A stretch of 64,000 bases of DNA from Adenophora triphylla var. japonica (GCA_022495995.1 JAFEMH010006987.1:1-64000); one strand, 5' to 3'; positions 46,348-56,907 are shown, counted from the stretch's first letter. Numbers and translations are program-made. Notes: a model not told the origin generated them from the sequence alone.

Positions 46348-46960
46348 CTACAATTTTGATTTCGATATAAATACAAAAACGCTAATATGTTTAAACTCCC
46401 CCAAATTGGGCGACGAAGCAGGGATCAGAATTGCCGCCGGAGATGGAGTAAAAGCGACAAAACTCTCAGAGATCTGAGGTGGTTCGAGCGTACAGCTGCG
46501 ATGTTCGTGAAAGCTAGCTTGGTCGAATCTGGATAGTTCGATCTTGTTTGAGAAGATGATGTTACCGATGAATATTGGAGAAGAAGAGAAGTGGCGAAGG
46601 GGCGGAGCCACCGTTGCCGTCGCCGGAGACGATGAAGGGTAGTGGCGTGGGTTGGGGAAAGGAAAGATGAGGAAGGCAGCCATGGATTATTCGAGGGGGA
46701 GAGTCGAATTGAGGGGGAAAGGGAGGGGTGGGATTCCGGTGATGGTCTCCGGTCCGGTGATGGGTTTGTGTGGAGAGAAATAGAGAGACGGAGAGAGAGA
46801 AATTGAGGAGGCGTGGTTTTTAAATTGGTTTTGTTAAACTGAGATAGATATTATGAGAGAGAAATAGGGAGTTAAATTATTGGTTTTGTTTGAAGAATTG
46901 TGGATCGTTGGATTGAATGTGTGAATGGTTGGATTTGGTTTAGTCATGATCCGCGTGATT
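46348..46960 (-). other. Pyrimidine-rich gene-start-like module in element E (111 open codons)
   Basis: On the minus strand: ctctctctccgtctctct-type leader, an ATG at 46683 (MAAFLIFPFPNP), Ser/Pro-rich codons, no recognised domain. It has the same position and composition as the GA-rich module of CACTA-1, upstream of related text ggattgaatgtgtgaatgg. A captured host-gene 5' end is possible; no product is assigned. Confidence 0.35.
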
Positions 46961-47699
46961 AATTGAGACCCAATAAAACAATGCTACATGGCATTGTTTT
47001 ATTTCTTTAAAAATTATTATTAATAATGGTTAATAATAATACTAATAATGATGCTATTGTTAATTATTCAATTAAATAATTGAATATATAATTATTATTA
47101 TATAATTAATAATAATACTTAATAATAATATTAATAATAACTAGTAATAATACATAATATCAAAAAAGTAAATATTTTTATATTATATACTTTTATTTCT
47201 TTAAAAATTATTAGTAATAATACTTAATAATAATACTAATAATGATGCTATTGTTAATAATACTTAATAATAATACTAATAATTTAAACTATAAAATAAT
47301 ATTATGCCTGATATCAAAAATATTTATTATCAATAATATTTATTAATGAATTATTAATATTAATTATTTAATATTAATAATAGTACTAATAATTAATTAT
47401 GCCTAATAAATTTTTAAAAAAAACTTCCTTACCAAAAAAAGTCTAAAATATTTATCTCAATTCAAAAAATTTTTTTTTTAAAAAATAATACTTAATAATA
47501 ATATTAATAAAAACTTTCTTACCAAAAAAAGTCTAAAATATTTATATACTTTTATTGTAAATTATTCAATTAAATAATTGAATATATTAATAATTATTAT
47601 TATATAATTAATAATAATAATGTTATTAATTAATAATAATACTCATTAATTTAATAATTTAAACTTCTAAGAAATATTAATATACCTAAGTAATAATTG

Positions 47700-47998
47700 A
47701 TACCCTATACCCTATACCCTATATCCTATAGGGTATACCCTATACCTTATACCCTATATCCTATAGGGTATACCCTATACCCTATAGGGTATACCCTATA
47801 CCTTATACCCTATAGGGTATACCCTATACCTTATTCATTATACCCTATACCCTATACCTTATACCCTATACCTTATACCCTATACCCTATAGGGTATACC
47901 CTATACCTTATACCTTATACCCTATACCCTATACCCTATAGGGTATGCCCTATACCGTATACCCTATACCCTATATCCTATAGGGTATACCCTATACC
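47700..47998. repeat. (CCCTATA)n minisatellite, second locus
   Basis: About 300 bp of the same heptamer found in CACTA-2, again flipping strand to make tatagggtataccctata palindromes. It starts exactly where the 54-bp match to CACTA-1 ends. Confidence 0.95.
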
Positions 47999-48070
47999 CG
48001 TAAGGATATTTTTTTAAAAAAATTATATAAAATAAGTTTCAAAAAATGTAGGTTTATACCTAAACATATA

Positions 48071-48676
48071 CACCCTCCGTCCCGTTTAAAGCTTCAAAAA
48101 ATGTAAAAAAACAGTTTTTAAAAGAACAGGGACCACATAGTGGTCTCCAAAATAGGGACCACATAGTGGTCTCCAATTATTTGCAACCATTAAAAGAACA
48201 GGACCACATAGTGGTCTCCAAAATAGGGACCACATAGTGGTCTCCAATTATTTGCAACCATTAAAAGAACAGGGACCACATAGTGGTCTCCAAAATAGGG
48301 ACCACACAGTGGTCTTCAAAATAGGGACCACACAGTGGTTTCCAATTAAATGAGTGGTCACCATATCAAAATAGGGACCACACAGTGGTCTCCAATTATT
48401 TGCAACAATTTGTTGGTCGCAACATTTAAAATATTTGGTCTCTACTTTGCGTCCATCCTTTTGGTCTCCAAATTTAGTCTCCAAATTTGTTTATTCTAGT
48501 AGAGCCTCAACTCATTCTCTCTCCTACATTATTTTAATACTCACAACATCATTATAATTTACTATTCCCTCCACTCATTCTCTCTCCTATTTTCAAATTA
48601 CACTCACAATATTTTTTCTTCTCACCCGTTTTCTTAATTTGCGTGCAAAGCCCACCTTATGTTGGGACGGAGGGAG
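48071..48676. mobile_element. Stowaway MITE split by subterminal repeats of element E
   Basis: A left end caccctccgtcccgtttaaagc (48071) and right end gggacggagggag (48664-48676, TA after) are MITE termini. The MITE interior (ctcattctctctccta) resumes only after 48505. The sequence between about 48095 and 48505 is the ggaccacatagtggtctcc repeat block, so one element interrupts the other or the junction was rearranged. Confidence 0.6.
48115..48480. repeat. Tandem repeat of ~70 bp with accacatagtggt palindromes
   Basis: Three fairly regular units (starting about 48121, 48193, 48263), each with gggaccacatagtggtctcc twice and aattatttgcaacca once, then degenerate copies. Subterminal repeats of element E. 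Confidence 0.85.
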
Positions 48677-48970
48677 TATACTTCAAGTTGCAAATGAAAT
48701 CTAGGAATCCACTCAATTAAAAATACGTGTTTTTCATGCTGCAGAATCATTTCTAATTGAGAATGAATCTATAATATAGATTTTTAAAATCATCTCCAAT
48801 TGAAAATATTTGTGCAAATATATTTAAATTAGTTTTCATTTCCAACGTGTACGATGTAGGATCACTTCTGATTGGGTAACAGAAAGGTGGCATAAATTAG
48901 TTTCAGGGTTAAGGAGAGAACATAAATTCAAAACTACACTAGAAATTAAAAAAAAAATTAATAACCAAAA

Positions 48971-49726
48971 TGAGTGGTATAAACTGAATTACGAATGTGG
49001 GTCGTAACCGGGCAAGGTATAAGGGATTGAGCCCAAAATATAATCTATACAAGTCTCTAATACGACATAAGGAGTGGACTTTCCTATCTATGTTCGTCAT
49101 GCCTAATCGTCATTTCTCAATATATCGACCTAGACATATTAGAGTGAATCCAATGACTAAGGCACAATATTGATACATGCCGACCAAGACATCCATCAAA
49201 GCCGACCAGGGCGCCTCCAAATGTCGACAAGGGCATCATCAAATGACGTTGAGTCCCTCCTCGGTCATCATCCAGGACAAGGAAACGATCTTCCTTATCC
49301 TTGCTCTCCATTACTCGGCATTCATGCACGTCAACCAACATCACATGCCGAGTAGCATGCCTCCTAGGCACACGTCCAGAATGCTATTATCTAATCCTAC
49401 TCCAACGAGGATTGTGGGAATTTATAATCCCACTAGTATTATAACCCTCCTCTCACGTAACTTCATATTTAAAGATGAAATCTACATCCTACACCTATAA
49501 ATACATGTTATAATTCACATAATTCCGGTAACGCATATTTTGACTCTCATCTCTTGTCAATTGATTTGCTCTCTATATCACACGAATACTTACTCTCACG
49601 CCGGACGACATTTACCGGTGAAGCCCCGGCTTAGTTTACGTGTCTTCTCATCATTTTCAGGCTATTCAAACATTAATGATCCAACCTGCCGCTCGATTTG
49701 GGCTGATTCGAACGTTTTTGGCATCA
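48971..49726 (+). mobile_element. 5' LTR of a Gypsy-type element (G2)
   Basis: Starts TGAGTGG and ends GGCATCA (756 bp), colinear with the 3' LTR at 39042-39809. A TATA box (cctataaata) lies at about 49493, followed by an actctcacgccgg-type leader. A degenerate tRNA-Asp PBS follows six bases after its end. Only ~120 bp of internal sequence remain before Copia-2 remnants begin. Confidence 0.75.
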
Positions 49727-49732
49727 TCGGTT

Positions 49733-49748
49733 TGGTTCCATTGCCGGG
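49733..49748 (+). promoter_or_regulatory. Primer-binding site, tRNA-Asp type, degenerate
   Basis: tggttccattgccggg differs at three positions from TGGCGCCGTTGCCGGG, the PBS of many plant Ty3-gypsy (Athila/Tat) elements. Its position just after an LTR supports it. Confidence 0.7.
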
Positions 49749-49855
49749 AAGCAATTCGTATTATCCGTTGAATAGCTTGCAAAATTCTTTCAATCTCTTA
49801 ATCCTAATGAAAGAAGGACACACTACAAATATTACTCCCGATTCTCTAATGAAGT

Positions 49856-50615
49856 GACTCAATCTCGTCTACCATAACTGCACTCCAATGGGCAGACTAT
49901 GGACATGTAACTGCTTCCTTAAAAGTGGTTAGCTCCGTAGGATCGGGCTTCACTTCCTCAACAACCTGAAGTGCATAAGACATTATGTATTTAAGACCAT
50001 ACCTCTCAGGAGGCTTTCAGAAATTAGCTCTTCTAGACATTCCCTGAGCCAATCCATATTCTTCAGGAATAGGTGACGAACTTTCTGGTGCTTCCGTTTC
50101 TGTAAGTAGATCATGATTAACATCTGATTATGGACTGCTCAACTTTGTAGTATTTTGTAGCTCCACCCGTTTATCAAAACTCCTTCTCAATCCCTCGGTT
50201 CTTATTTCCATCATCCACATGATAATAAGAAGTACATGACTCAATCTCGTCTCTCATAAGTGCACTACACTGGGCAGACACTAAACATGTAAATGCTTCC
50301 TTGAAAGTTTTTAGCTTCGTAGGATCGGGCTTCACTTCCTCAGCAACCTGAAGTGAATAAGGCATTATGTCTTTAAAACCATACCTCTTACGGGGCTTTC
50401 AGAAATTAGCTCTTCTAAACTTTCCCTGAGCCAACCCATGTTCTTCAGGAATATGTGATGAACTTTCTGGTGCTCTTCTAAACTGCTCAAGACTGTATTA
50501 TCTTGTAGCTCCACCCGTTTATCAAAACTCCTTCTCTATCCCTCGATTCTTATTTCCATCATCCACTTGATAATAAGAAATACAACTAAAAGTTCTTAAG
50601 TTCGGGTAATCAACA
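49856..50615. repeat. Tandem duplication inside Copia-2, ~380-bp unit
   Basis: Both copies contain gactcaatctcgtct, tcgtaggatcgggcttcact (with one variant), ggctttcagaaattagctct and tagctccacccgtttatc with their ordering preserved. They are diverged by roughly a tenth, so the duplication is not recent. Confidence 0.8.
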
Positions 50616-51300
50616 GGTTTACCTGACCATACCTCATTGGGAACTTTGAGGTTGACACCTATGTGAGGTCCGAGATTTATCAAGTAACATGTTATACTAA
50701 CCAATTCTTCCCAAAACCATTTTAGATAACCCTGTATTGAAGAGCATGTACCTTTCTCTAGCGAACAATGTATGGTTCATGCGTTCTGCGACACCAATCT
50801 TCTGTGGTGTACCCGTGATAATGAGACATCTTGAAATACCCACTTCTTTATAGAACTCATCGAACTCGGTACTGCAAAACTCAAACCCATTATCTGTCTG
50901 GAGTCTCTTGATCTTCTTTCCTCTAATTCTCCACTAATGTATTCAAATGTCTGAAATTTGTGAGAGCCTCAATCTTGTGCTTCATAATAATAACCCAAGT
51001 CTTCCTTGAGTGATCATCGATCATAAACAAGAAATTCATGTGACCCCTTAATAATTCTTGATGTGAAGGTTCGCAACATTCAGAGTGGATGTAATCCAGA
51101 GTACCCTTCGTTCTATAAGCACCCTCTGGAAACTTGCTTCGCTGCATCTTACCAAGTAAACAATGCTAACAAAACTTAAGGTCCTTGACCTTATGGCCAC
51201 AAAAGACCATGATTTGCCTGTCTTCATCCCTCTGGTACTCATGTGCTCAAGCTTAATATGCCACAACTTTATCATATCCTTCTTGACCACCTGAGATGAT
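49856..51300 (-). pseudogene. Copia-2 pol remnant (integrase and start of RT)
   Basis: Minus-strand pieces in order: pre-integrase zinc region (LWHIKLEHMSTRGMK, about 51270-51220), integrase start (FPEGAYRTKGTLDYIH, then DDHSRKTWVIIMKHK, 51130-50960), integrase C-terminal part (KVPNEVWSGKPVDYPNLRTF, about 50650-50590), and the linker to RT (PTKLKTFKEAFTCL, 50320-50280). Stops and frame changes break it throughout. The stretch 49856-50235 is tandemly repeated at 50236-50615. No RT catalytic motif or 3' LTR is seen. The 5' parts (gag, PBS, LTR) lie at 53040-54499. Confidence 0.8.
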
Positions 51301-51828
51301 TCAACAAAAATTGACCCAGAATGCGTTCTTTCTTAGAGGAAATACAAGAAGCTCAGCTTAAGGGCTCTCAGAACCATTTCAGAACCTTTGCAAACACAAA
51401 CTGCTCCACCTTTACCTTTCAAACTGTACCCTTTATTGTCTAGTATTTTAAGAGAAATCAGATTCTTTGTCATAAGTGGAGCGTGTCTCACATCATTCAA
51501 AGTGCAGAACTTACTGTCATGAGTCTGAAGCTATATAGAGCGAATACCAACTACCTTGCAAATAACACTGTTGGCTATATATATATTACTCTCACCTACC
51601 TGTTAATAAGTTGTAAACCACTCTCTCCTCAAACTAATATGGTAAGAATCTCTAGAGTAAAAAATCTACACATCTAACCGTCGTGCAAATTCTTTTGTTA
51701 CTATAGCATAATCCTCATCAGAACCGCTACTATCTAGTGCAACAACATTAGCTTCATAACAGATAGTAGGCTCAACTCACTACTTTCAAGGACAATCGGT
51801 GTTCCAATGTTTCTTCTCATATCAATAG

Positions 51829-53034
51829 TGACATAGCAGAAGACTTGGATATATATCAATACTAGTAGAATTTAATCAATACTAGTAATTGATCTTCTAC
51901 ACTAGCAGAATTTAATCGATGCTTAGGGGATAGATATCAATTACTGTTGTAACGCGCACGTTAGCCGGTAATCAATCTTCAATACTCATAGAATTTAATC
52001 AATACGGAGAGTCGGCATTCAAAAGGAATTTAATAACTTATAGGAAATACAGGGTAAACACCCAATATGAAATTCTATTCGTCAAGCTCCCTTTCACAAA
52101 ACCCTAACACAACTATAAATACTAAGCCTGAAATAACTTATAAATGAAAAGATGAAAATACCCTAAACTAATAATGAAAAAACCCTAAAACCCTAAAACA
52201 ACAGAGGCCCATTTGGATAGCTGCCTCCACGCACGACTGCTCCACATCCGCTGCACGTCTGCTCCACAACTACATCATTCTCACCTCCTTTGAAAGACTC
52301 GTCCACGAGTCTATTCCCACGATAGGAGCACCAGAGGCCGATTCCTCTGAAGTCTGTTGATTGAACAAGTAGGCCACCCTGCCTTTTAAATGTTTGAACA
52401 AGTCGGTCGATCATCCTGCCTTTTAAATGTCCCAACAAGTCGGCCAGCCTACCCGTTAAATGTTCCACTATCAACTCCCTACGTTGATCTACGATGAATT
52501 CGACGCGTTCCTCCAGAGCCGCCTCATCTCGCTCGTAGATCTGAATGATTCCAAGGATTTGAAATGAAGCTCTGATACCAACTAACGTAGCGAAAGACTT
52601 TGATAGATAATCGATTACTGTTGTAATCGACCAGGATATATATCAATTACTGTTGTAATTGAATCTTCACACAACACTAGTAGAATTTAATCAATAAAAA
52701 GAGTCGGAAGAAACAAATAACCAGTAATCTATCTTCAATTCTCATAGAATTTAATCAATACAAGAAATTGACATCCAAAAGGAATTTAATCACTTCTAGA
52801 AAATAAAGGGTAAACACCAAATATCAATTTTTATTCATCATCAGAGCTCCCTTTTACAAAACCCTAACACAACAATAAATACTAATAAAACCCTAAAACA
52901 ACTTATAAATGAAAAGACCAAAATACCCTACACTAAAAATGAAAAAACCCTAAAACAACAGAGGCCCATTAGGATAGCTGCCTCCACGCACGGCTGCTCC
53001 ACATCCTCTGCACGGCCGCTCCACAACTGCATCA
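51829..53034 (-). mobile_element. TRIM-like small LTR element inserted in Copia-2 gag
   Basis: Two diverged LTRs (51829-52277, 52583-53034; ~450 bp) flank only ~305 bp of interior. AATAG flanks both ends (51824-51828, 53035-53039). On the minus strand the LTR starts TGATG and the left one ends GTCA; the right LTR is followed by a PBS, TGGTATCAGAGCTTCA (complement of 52565-52580). The interior has an open minus-strand frame beginning beyond 52540 (EERVEFIVDQRRELIVEHLTG) and running past 52193, with no recognised domain. At 1.2 kb it is in the range of terminal-repeat retrotransposons in miniature, though the LTRs are long for a TRIM; a deleted larger element is an alternative. Confidence 0.8.
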
Positions 53035-53039
53035 AATAG

Positions 53040-53858
53040 TTACAAACATACCGAGGTTTCAGACCCTTCTTGACAAAAGCTTTCTTTTTCTTCTTACAGC
53101 CAGAACCCCTGCCGCCTTCCAAAACTAAACTTGTTGTCTGGTTATCTGTACTACTATTACTACTTGCCTTTCAACGCAACTCTTTAGTATTGAGCGAAGT
53201 TTTCACTATCTCTAGTATTATTGCCTCCATACCATTGATACTAGAGTCAACATTGTGCTTATATGATAAAGGCAATGAAATAAAAAACATCAATGCAACA
53301 TCCTAATCCTCAACTTTAGCATCTATATTACGATGTTCAAGTAATAAAGATGTAAATCTACCTTGGTGATCCCTAATGGGGCGTACCTTCCTTCACTAGA
53401 AGAGAATACAACTTTGATTTCAGCTACAACTTGTTGGTCAATGATCGTGTAAAAAACAAGTCTTCTGATGCAAGCTACAAAACACCTCCAGAATAATTAT
53501 CTGCAATATCCGCTAGAATTTCATCATCTAGACACCTTATGATTTTAGAGTGGATCCTCTGATTTAGCATGATCAGATCTGCTTCCTTCTCCGAACCTTC
53601 TATTGTTGCTGCCGTTAAAACATCTGTGGAAACAACTTATGCTTTTCCCTTTGGAATCCTCCAACCCCTAATTGCAGCACCCACTGGAGCCTACAAACCC
53701 TTGTCTCTTAACAAGGCTTTCACCTTGATCTGCAAAAGACTAAAATGATTCTTCCCATTAAATTTGTCAATTGGTGATTATATTCTTGATCCCATCTTCT
53801 TCTGCGGCAGAATATCTCTAGACCTTTCTCAACAAACCAACCAACTCTAATACCAGTT
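53040..53858 (-). pseudogene. Copia-2 gag remnant and primer-binding site
   Basis: Minus-strand frame with LEGGRGSGCKKKKKAF and KPRYVCNY, the beginning of a zinc knuckle. Its other half (YEKKHWNTDCP) lies across the small LTR element at about 51826-51790. Upstream, 53855-53841 on the minus strand reads TGGTATTAGAGTTGG, a PBS close to the tRNA-Met type, three bases from the LTR. Many stops; no continuous gag. Confidence 0.75.
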
Positions 53859-54499
53859 TGTTAGAACAAAGTCAATAGAAAATATCAATCACACAACACA
53901 CCGATATACGTGGTTCACCGTTCACCAACTTGACTACGTCCATGGGAAGAGAGAGAATATTATTATTACTTGAGAAATCACAGATTACAGTCTCTAATTA
54001 TGTTACACGAATTCTTGATCACAAGAATTTCTGGTCGTGCAAAACCTAATCTAGAGAAACAGATGAGCAATTGAACTTTTGAACCCTGTAATTATATATC
54101 TATTTCACACTAGGATTAAATCCGATTGTTAGGGAATTGGGAAGTATTTATACAACCATATTCCTAACATTGCATGGTTTCCTAATCCTGCTCTGAATTC
54201 GCCCGGTCCAAAGCCCAAATCGATGGCACGGTCGTGCACTCTGACCTGCACGATCGTGCAACTCAAGTTGGCACGATCGTACCTTTGTTCTGCACGGCCG
54301 TATCCACTCGGATATGACGTTCACCGTCTGGCACGATCGTGCGTTATGGCTGGCACGGTCATGCAGCTTCTTCACAGGCACGTCGAATTCAGTACGGTCG
54401 TGCCACTGCTCAAAAACCCTGAAATTACATATTTGCTTGTATTGACACATGATTATGCGTACCCAATACTCAAAGTCATCAAACTCAACACCAACGACA
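53859..54499 (-). mobile_element. Copia-2 5' LTR
   Basis: About 640 bp. The minus strand starts near TGTCGTTGGTGTTGAG (54499) and ends GTTCTAACA at 53859, next to the PBS. It contains a cluster of gcacgatcgtgc-type palindromes (54220-54410) and a TATA-like tataaat region on the minus strand (about 54150). The right end is chosen by the TG dinucleotide and is approximate. Confidence 0.65.
54220..54410. repeat. Cluster of GCACGATCGTGC palindromes in the Copia-2 LTR
   Basis: Eight or more variants (ggcacggtcgtgc, gcacgatcgtgca, ggcacgatcgtac, gcacggccgt, ggcacgatcgtgcg, ggcacggtcatgc, gtacggtcgtgcc) at ~25-45 bp spacing. They are CpG-rich in an AT-rich neighbourhood. Clustered palindromes are known from LTRs of Sirevirus-type Copia elements; a regulatory role here is inferred only. 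Confidence 0.75.
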
Positions 54500-54766
54500 G
54501 TTGTAATAGAGAAATTCTAGTAATCTTCCAAAAATTTCGTCATCCCCCTTTCCACCATGTTCTTTCATTATTTTTAACTTGAATTTTTAAATTACTAGTT
54601 CTAAATTTCGGAAATATAAATATGGATATGAAATACGTGAAATAAAATAAAATAATTAAAGAGCTAATTTTTATATATATTTTTGTAATTATATTTAAGG
54701 CTTATGTTTCAATTTTGAACAGGGACCCAAAAATGTTAGGATGGCCTGTCAAATTTTGCAGAGAAT

Positions 54767-54890
54767 AGGGCAAATCCCAGTGCGCCAAGCGCTCCCCTCC
54801 AAACGGGGGTTGGGAGAGGGAATCATTTGCTAGAGCCTTCCCCTCCCCTGACAATTGCCAAGACACTGTTCACCGGTGTTCGAATTTTTT
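54767..54890 (+). mobile_element. Short retroposon (possible SINE) with 13-bp target duplication
   Basis: A 124-bp GC-richer insert, starting agggcaaatcccagtgcg and ending ttcgaat plus a T run, is flanked by perfect TTTTGCAGAGAAT copies (54754-54766 and 54891-54903). A long perfect duplication with a homopolymer tail fits a SINE. The gttcgaat near the tail is B-box-like but unusually far 3', so tRNA ancestry is not secure. Confidence 0.6.
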
Positions 54891-54903
54891 TTTGCAGAGA
54901 ATG

Positions 54904-55480
54904 TGGTAGAAAAAATCTTTGGTGTATAATTAAGTTTGTTAGAGGCTTAATTAGTAGTGTTTGTTCGGAAAAGTAATGAGTTTGGAAGCATTACCGGGGA
55001 ATCTTTAGATACTCTTTTTGGATCCAGCAATTTTCTTTCGATTATCCCAATGAAGTTAAGTAATTTATCATGTCTGCTTTCAGTTACAAGATCACTAAAG
55101 TACATTTTGCACTTGGGCCCCTCAGACACACCAAAAATCCATAAATATTCATGAAAATATCAGAATTTTATAGAAACCTATGCTTGGTCCGCTCCTATAA
55201 TTAAGGTATAAGGCTAGAATTACTTTTATACTTTAGGTATAAGATTAATTATTATTATTATTATTTTACATTTTTTCAAATTTAATAAAATAAATAAAAA
55301 AATTCATATTTTATTAAAGGTAACACTAAAAAAATAAAAATAAATTACAAAGAAAAGTTGTATTAAAAAAAAATCAGGAGACGAGACAGAGAGCATTTTA
55401 ATGCATGTGTATGTGTTGGTTGAGGGGAGAAAAAGGTTTTAGATGTGAGAGAGCGGGGTGGTTTGTTAACAAGTTATGCG
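54904..55480. other. Upstream region of the cyclase gene; no other gene seen
   Basis: AT-rich. Opposing open frames at 54947-55154 (60-65 codons) have no domain. A CGACG-poor, purine-rich stretch with gagagagcgggg precedes the TATA box. It presumably holds the cyclase promoter. Confidence 0.4.
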
Positions 55481-55488
55481 TATAAATA
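55481..55488 (+). promoter_or_regulatory. TATA box of the cyclase gene
   Basis: tataaata about 75-80 bp upstream of the cyclase ATG, the usual plant distance to a short 5'UTR. Confidence 0.7.
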
Positions 55489-55503
55489 TGCATACTTGCA
55501 GTA

Positions 55504-55561
55504 CTTGAACAACAATCTGAGCAAGAAAAACACTTGAATAATAAATTGAGTAAGAAAACTC
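55504..55561 (+). repeat. 29-bp tandem duplication in the cyclase 5'UTR
   Basis: cttgaacaacaatctgagca and cttgaataataaattgagta begin two consecutive, similar 29-bp units that end at the start codon context (aaaactca-ATG). It lies entirely in the presumed leader. Confidence 0.75.
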
Positions 55562-55562
55562 A

Positions 55563-56863
55563 ATGGGAAGAATGTGGAAACTCAAGATAGCAGAAGGAAA
55601 TGATCGATACTTGTATAGCACAAACAACTATGTTGGAAGGCAAATTTGGGAGTTTGATCCTGATGCCGGAACCCCAGAAGAGAGAGAAGAGGTCGAGAAG
55701 GCTCGCGAGCATTTCAAGACTAACAAAAAACTAGGTGTTCATCCCTGCAGTGATTCTCTCGCGCGAATGCAGGTAAATATATATGCACTCATTTTGTTTG
55801 AGAAATTTTAGTATGTGTTTGATTTTGTTTTTGGCCCATAAATCATAAAATTAGAAATTGAGCAAAATCAAACAAGTACCGAGACTAAAAATAATGCGGT
55901 ATAATTGATGGATGTTATGCATATATAGCTCATCAAAGAAAGCGGAATAGATCTTATGAGTATATCACCGGCGAGGATTGGAGTAGAGGAAAAAGTGAAT
56001 TATGAAGCTGTTACTACTGCTGTGAAGAAAGCGCTTCGTTTGAACAGAGCGATTCAAGCTAAGGATGGTCACTGGCCTACTGAAAATGCTGGTCCTATGT
56101 TTTTTACACCTCCCCTCGTAAGTGCTAGCTTACTTCAATTTCACATACTCAATGAATTTTGATAATTTTTAAGTTTATGAGAGTATCTGATTATTTTCTG
56201 TAAATTTTTTGAACTCATTCAGATCTTACTGCTCATAAGAAATATTCCCTCAGTCCCTAAAAAACCTTGACCAATGATTTAGAAAAAAAATAATCTATAA
56301 ATTCCAAAAGTTGTTCTTGATAATTAACAATACGCTAAATTATTGATCAAAATTCAATCAAATCCATCACAAAAAATTTGGGACTAACTTTCTGGGACAT
56401 AGTGAGCATTATCTTCAGGGAACATTTCTAAATAGAAAGGACCAGGATTTCATATCTGCGACACTGTTTATAATTTCCTCGATTGCAGATCATAGCATTG
56501 TACATCAGTGGAACAATTGATACCATTCTTACCAACGAGCACAAGAAAGAAATGAAACGCTATGTCTACAACCATCAAGTAAATACCACAATCTCAGAAT
56601 GCAGTTAAGTTCATAATTGCTCTTTTTTAGCCTTTTTTGACATTGAGGATTATATGTATTTCATGTAGAACGAGGATGGTGGCTGGGGATTTTATATTGA
56701 AGGCCATAGCACAATGATCGGTTCAGCACTTAGCTATATTGCCCTGCGGTTGCTAGGAGAAGGCCCCAATGATGGAAATGGTGCAGTGGCAAGAGGGAGG
56801 GAATGGATTCTTGATCATGGTGGTGCAGCTTCAATACCTTCTTGGGGAAAAACTTATCTTTCG
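55563..56863 (+). CDS. Oxidosqualene cyclase (triterpene synthase), exons 1-4 of an incomplete gene
   Basis: Exons 55563-55772, 55929-56117, 56489-56578 and 56669-56863 give 228 uninterrupted codons with GT-AG introns in phase. Exon 1 begins [14 protein letters not shown], so the usual family start (MWKLKIAEG) is the second ATG, 55572. Exon 2 has [16 protein letters not shown]; exon 3 ends YNHQ; exon 4 has [16 protein letters not shown] (a QxxxGxW repeat) and [16 protein letters not shown]. Complete cyclases are ~760 residues. The DCTAE acid and MWCYCR region lie in later exons, absent here because LTR elements start 44 bp into intron 4. The family cyclises 2,3-oxidosqualene at the ER membrane to triterpene or sterol skeletons. 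Product specificity cannot be read. Sequence lies nearer amyrin/lupeol/friedelin-type enzymes than cycloartenol synthase, by eye. Expression as a full-length mRNA would require splicing across more than 7 kb. Confidence 0.93.
56245..56405. mobile_element. Stowaway-like MITE in intron 2 of the cyclase gene
   Basis: tattccctcagtccctaaa at the left and tctgggacatagtgag at the right are decayed Stowaway-type termini with TA-like flanks; about 160 bp, AT-rich interior. It does not touch splice sites. Confidence 0.55.
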
Positions 56864-56907
56864 GTATTATTCTCTATTATAAAGGGAAAGGAAACTAATA
56901 TTTCACA

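Larger units (their letters stand above)
45936..48505. mobile_element. Element E: CACTA-like element with ggtctcca subterminal repeats
   Basis: The left part (45940-46040) and right part (48115-48500) both carry gagacca/tggtctcc motifs in both orientations. The right end reads ctccaaatttgtttattctagtag; the left end begins near tcgcgaatttgaatagagacc, where similarity with the 39.8-kb flank stops. The interior shares a 54-bp identical stretch with CACTA-1 (47649-47702 versus about 10250-10303) and ~200 bp of AT-rich sequence with CACTA-2 (inverted), plus the CCCTATA minisatellite. No transposase. Termini and target duplication are not firm. Confidence 0.6.

Noticed and set aside
54947..55154. 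Opposing 60-65-codon frames as a small gene upstream of the cyclase
   Set aside because: No domain, no splice or promoter support, and both strands open by chance.
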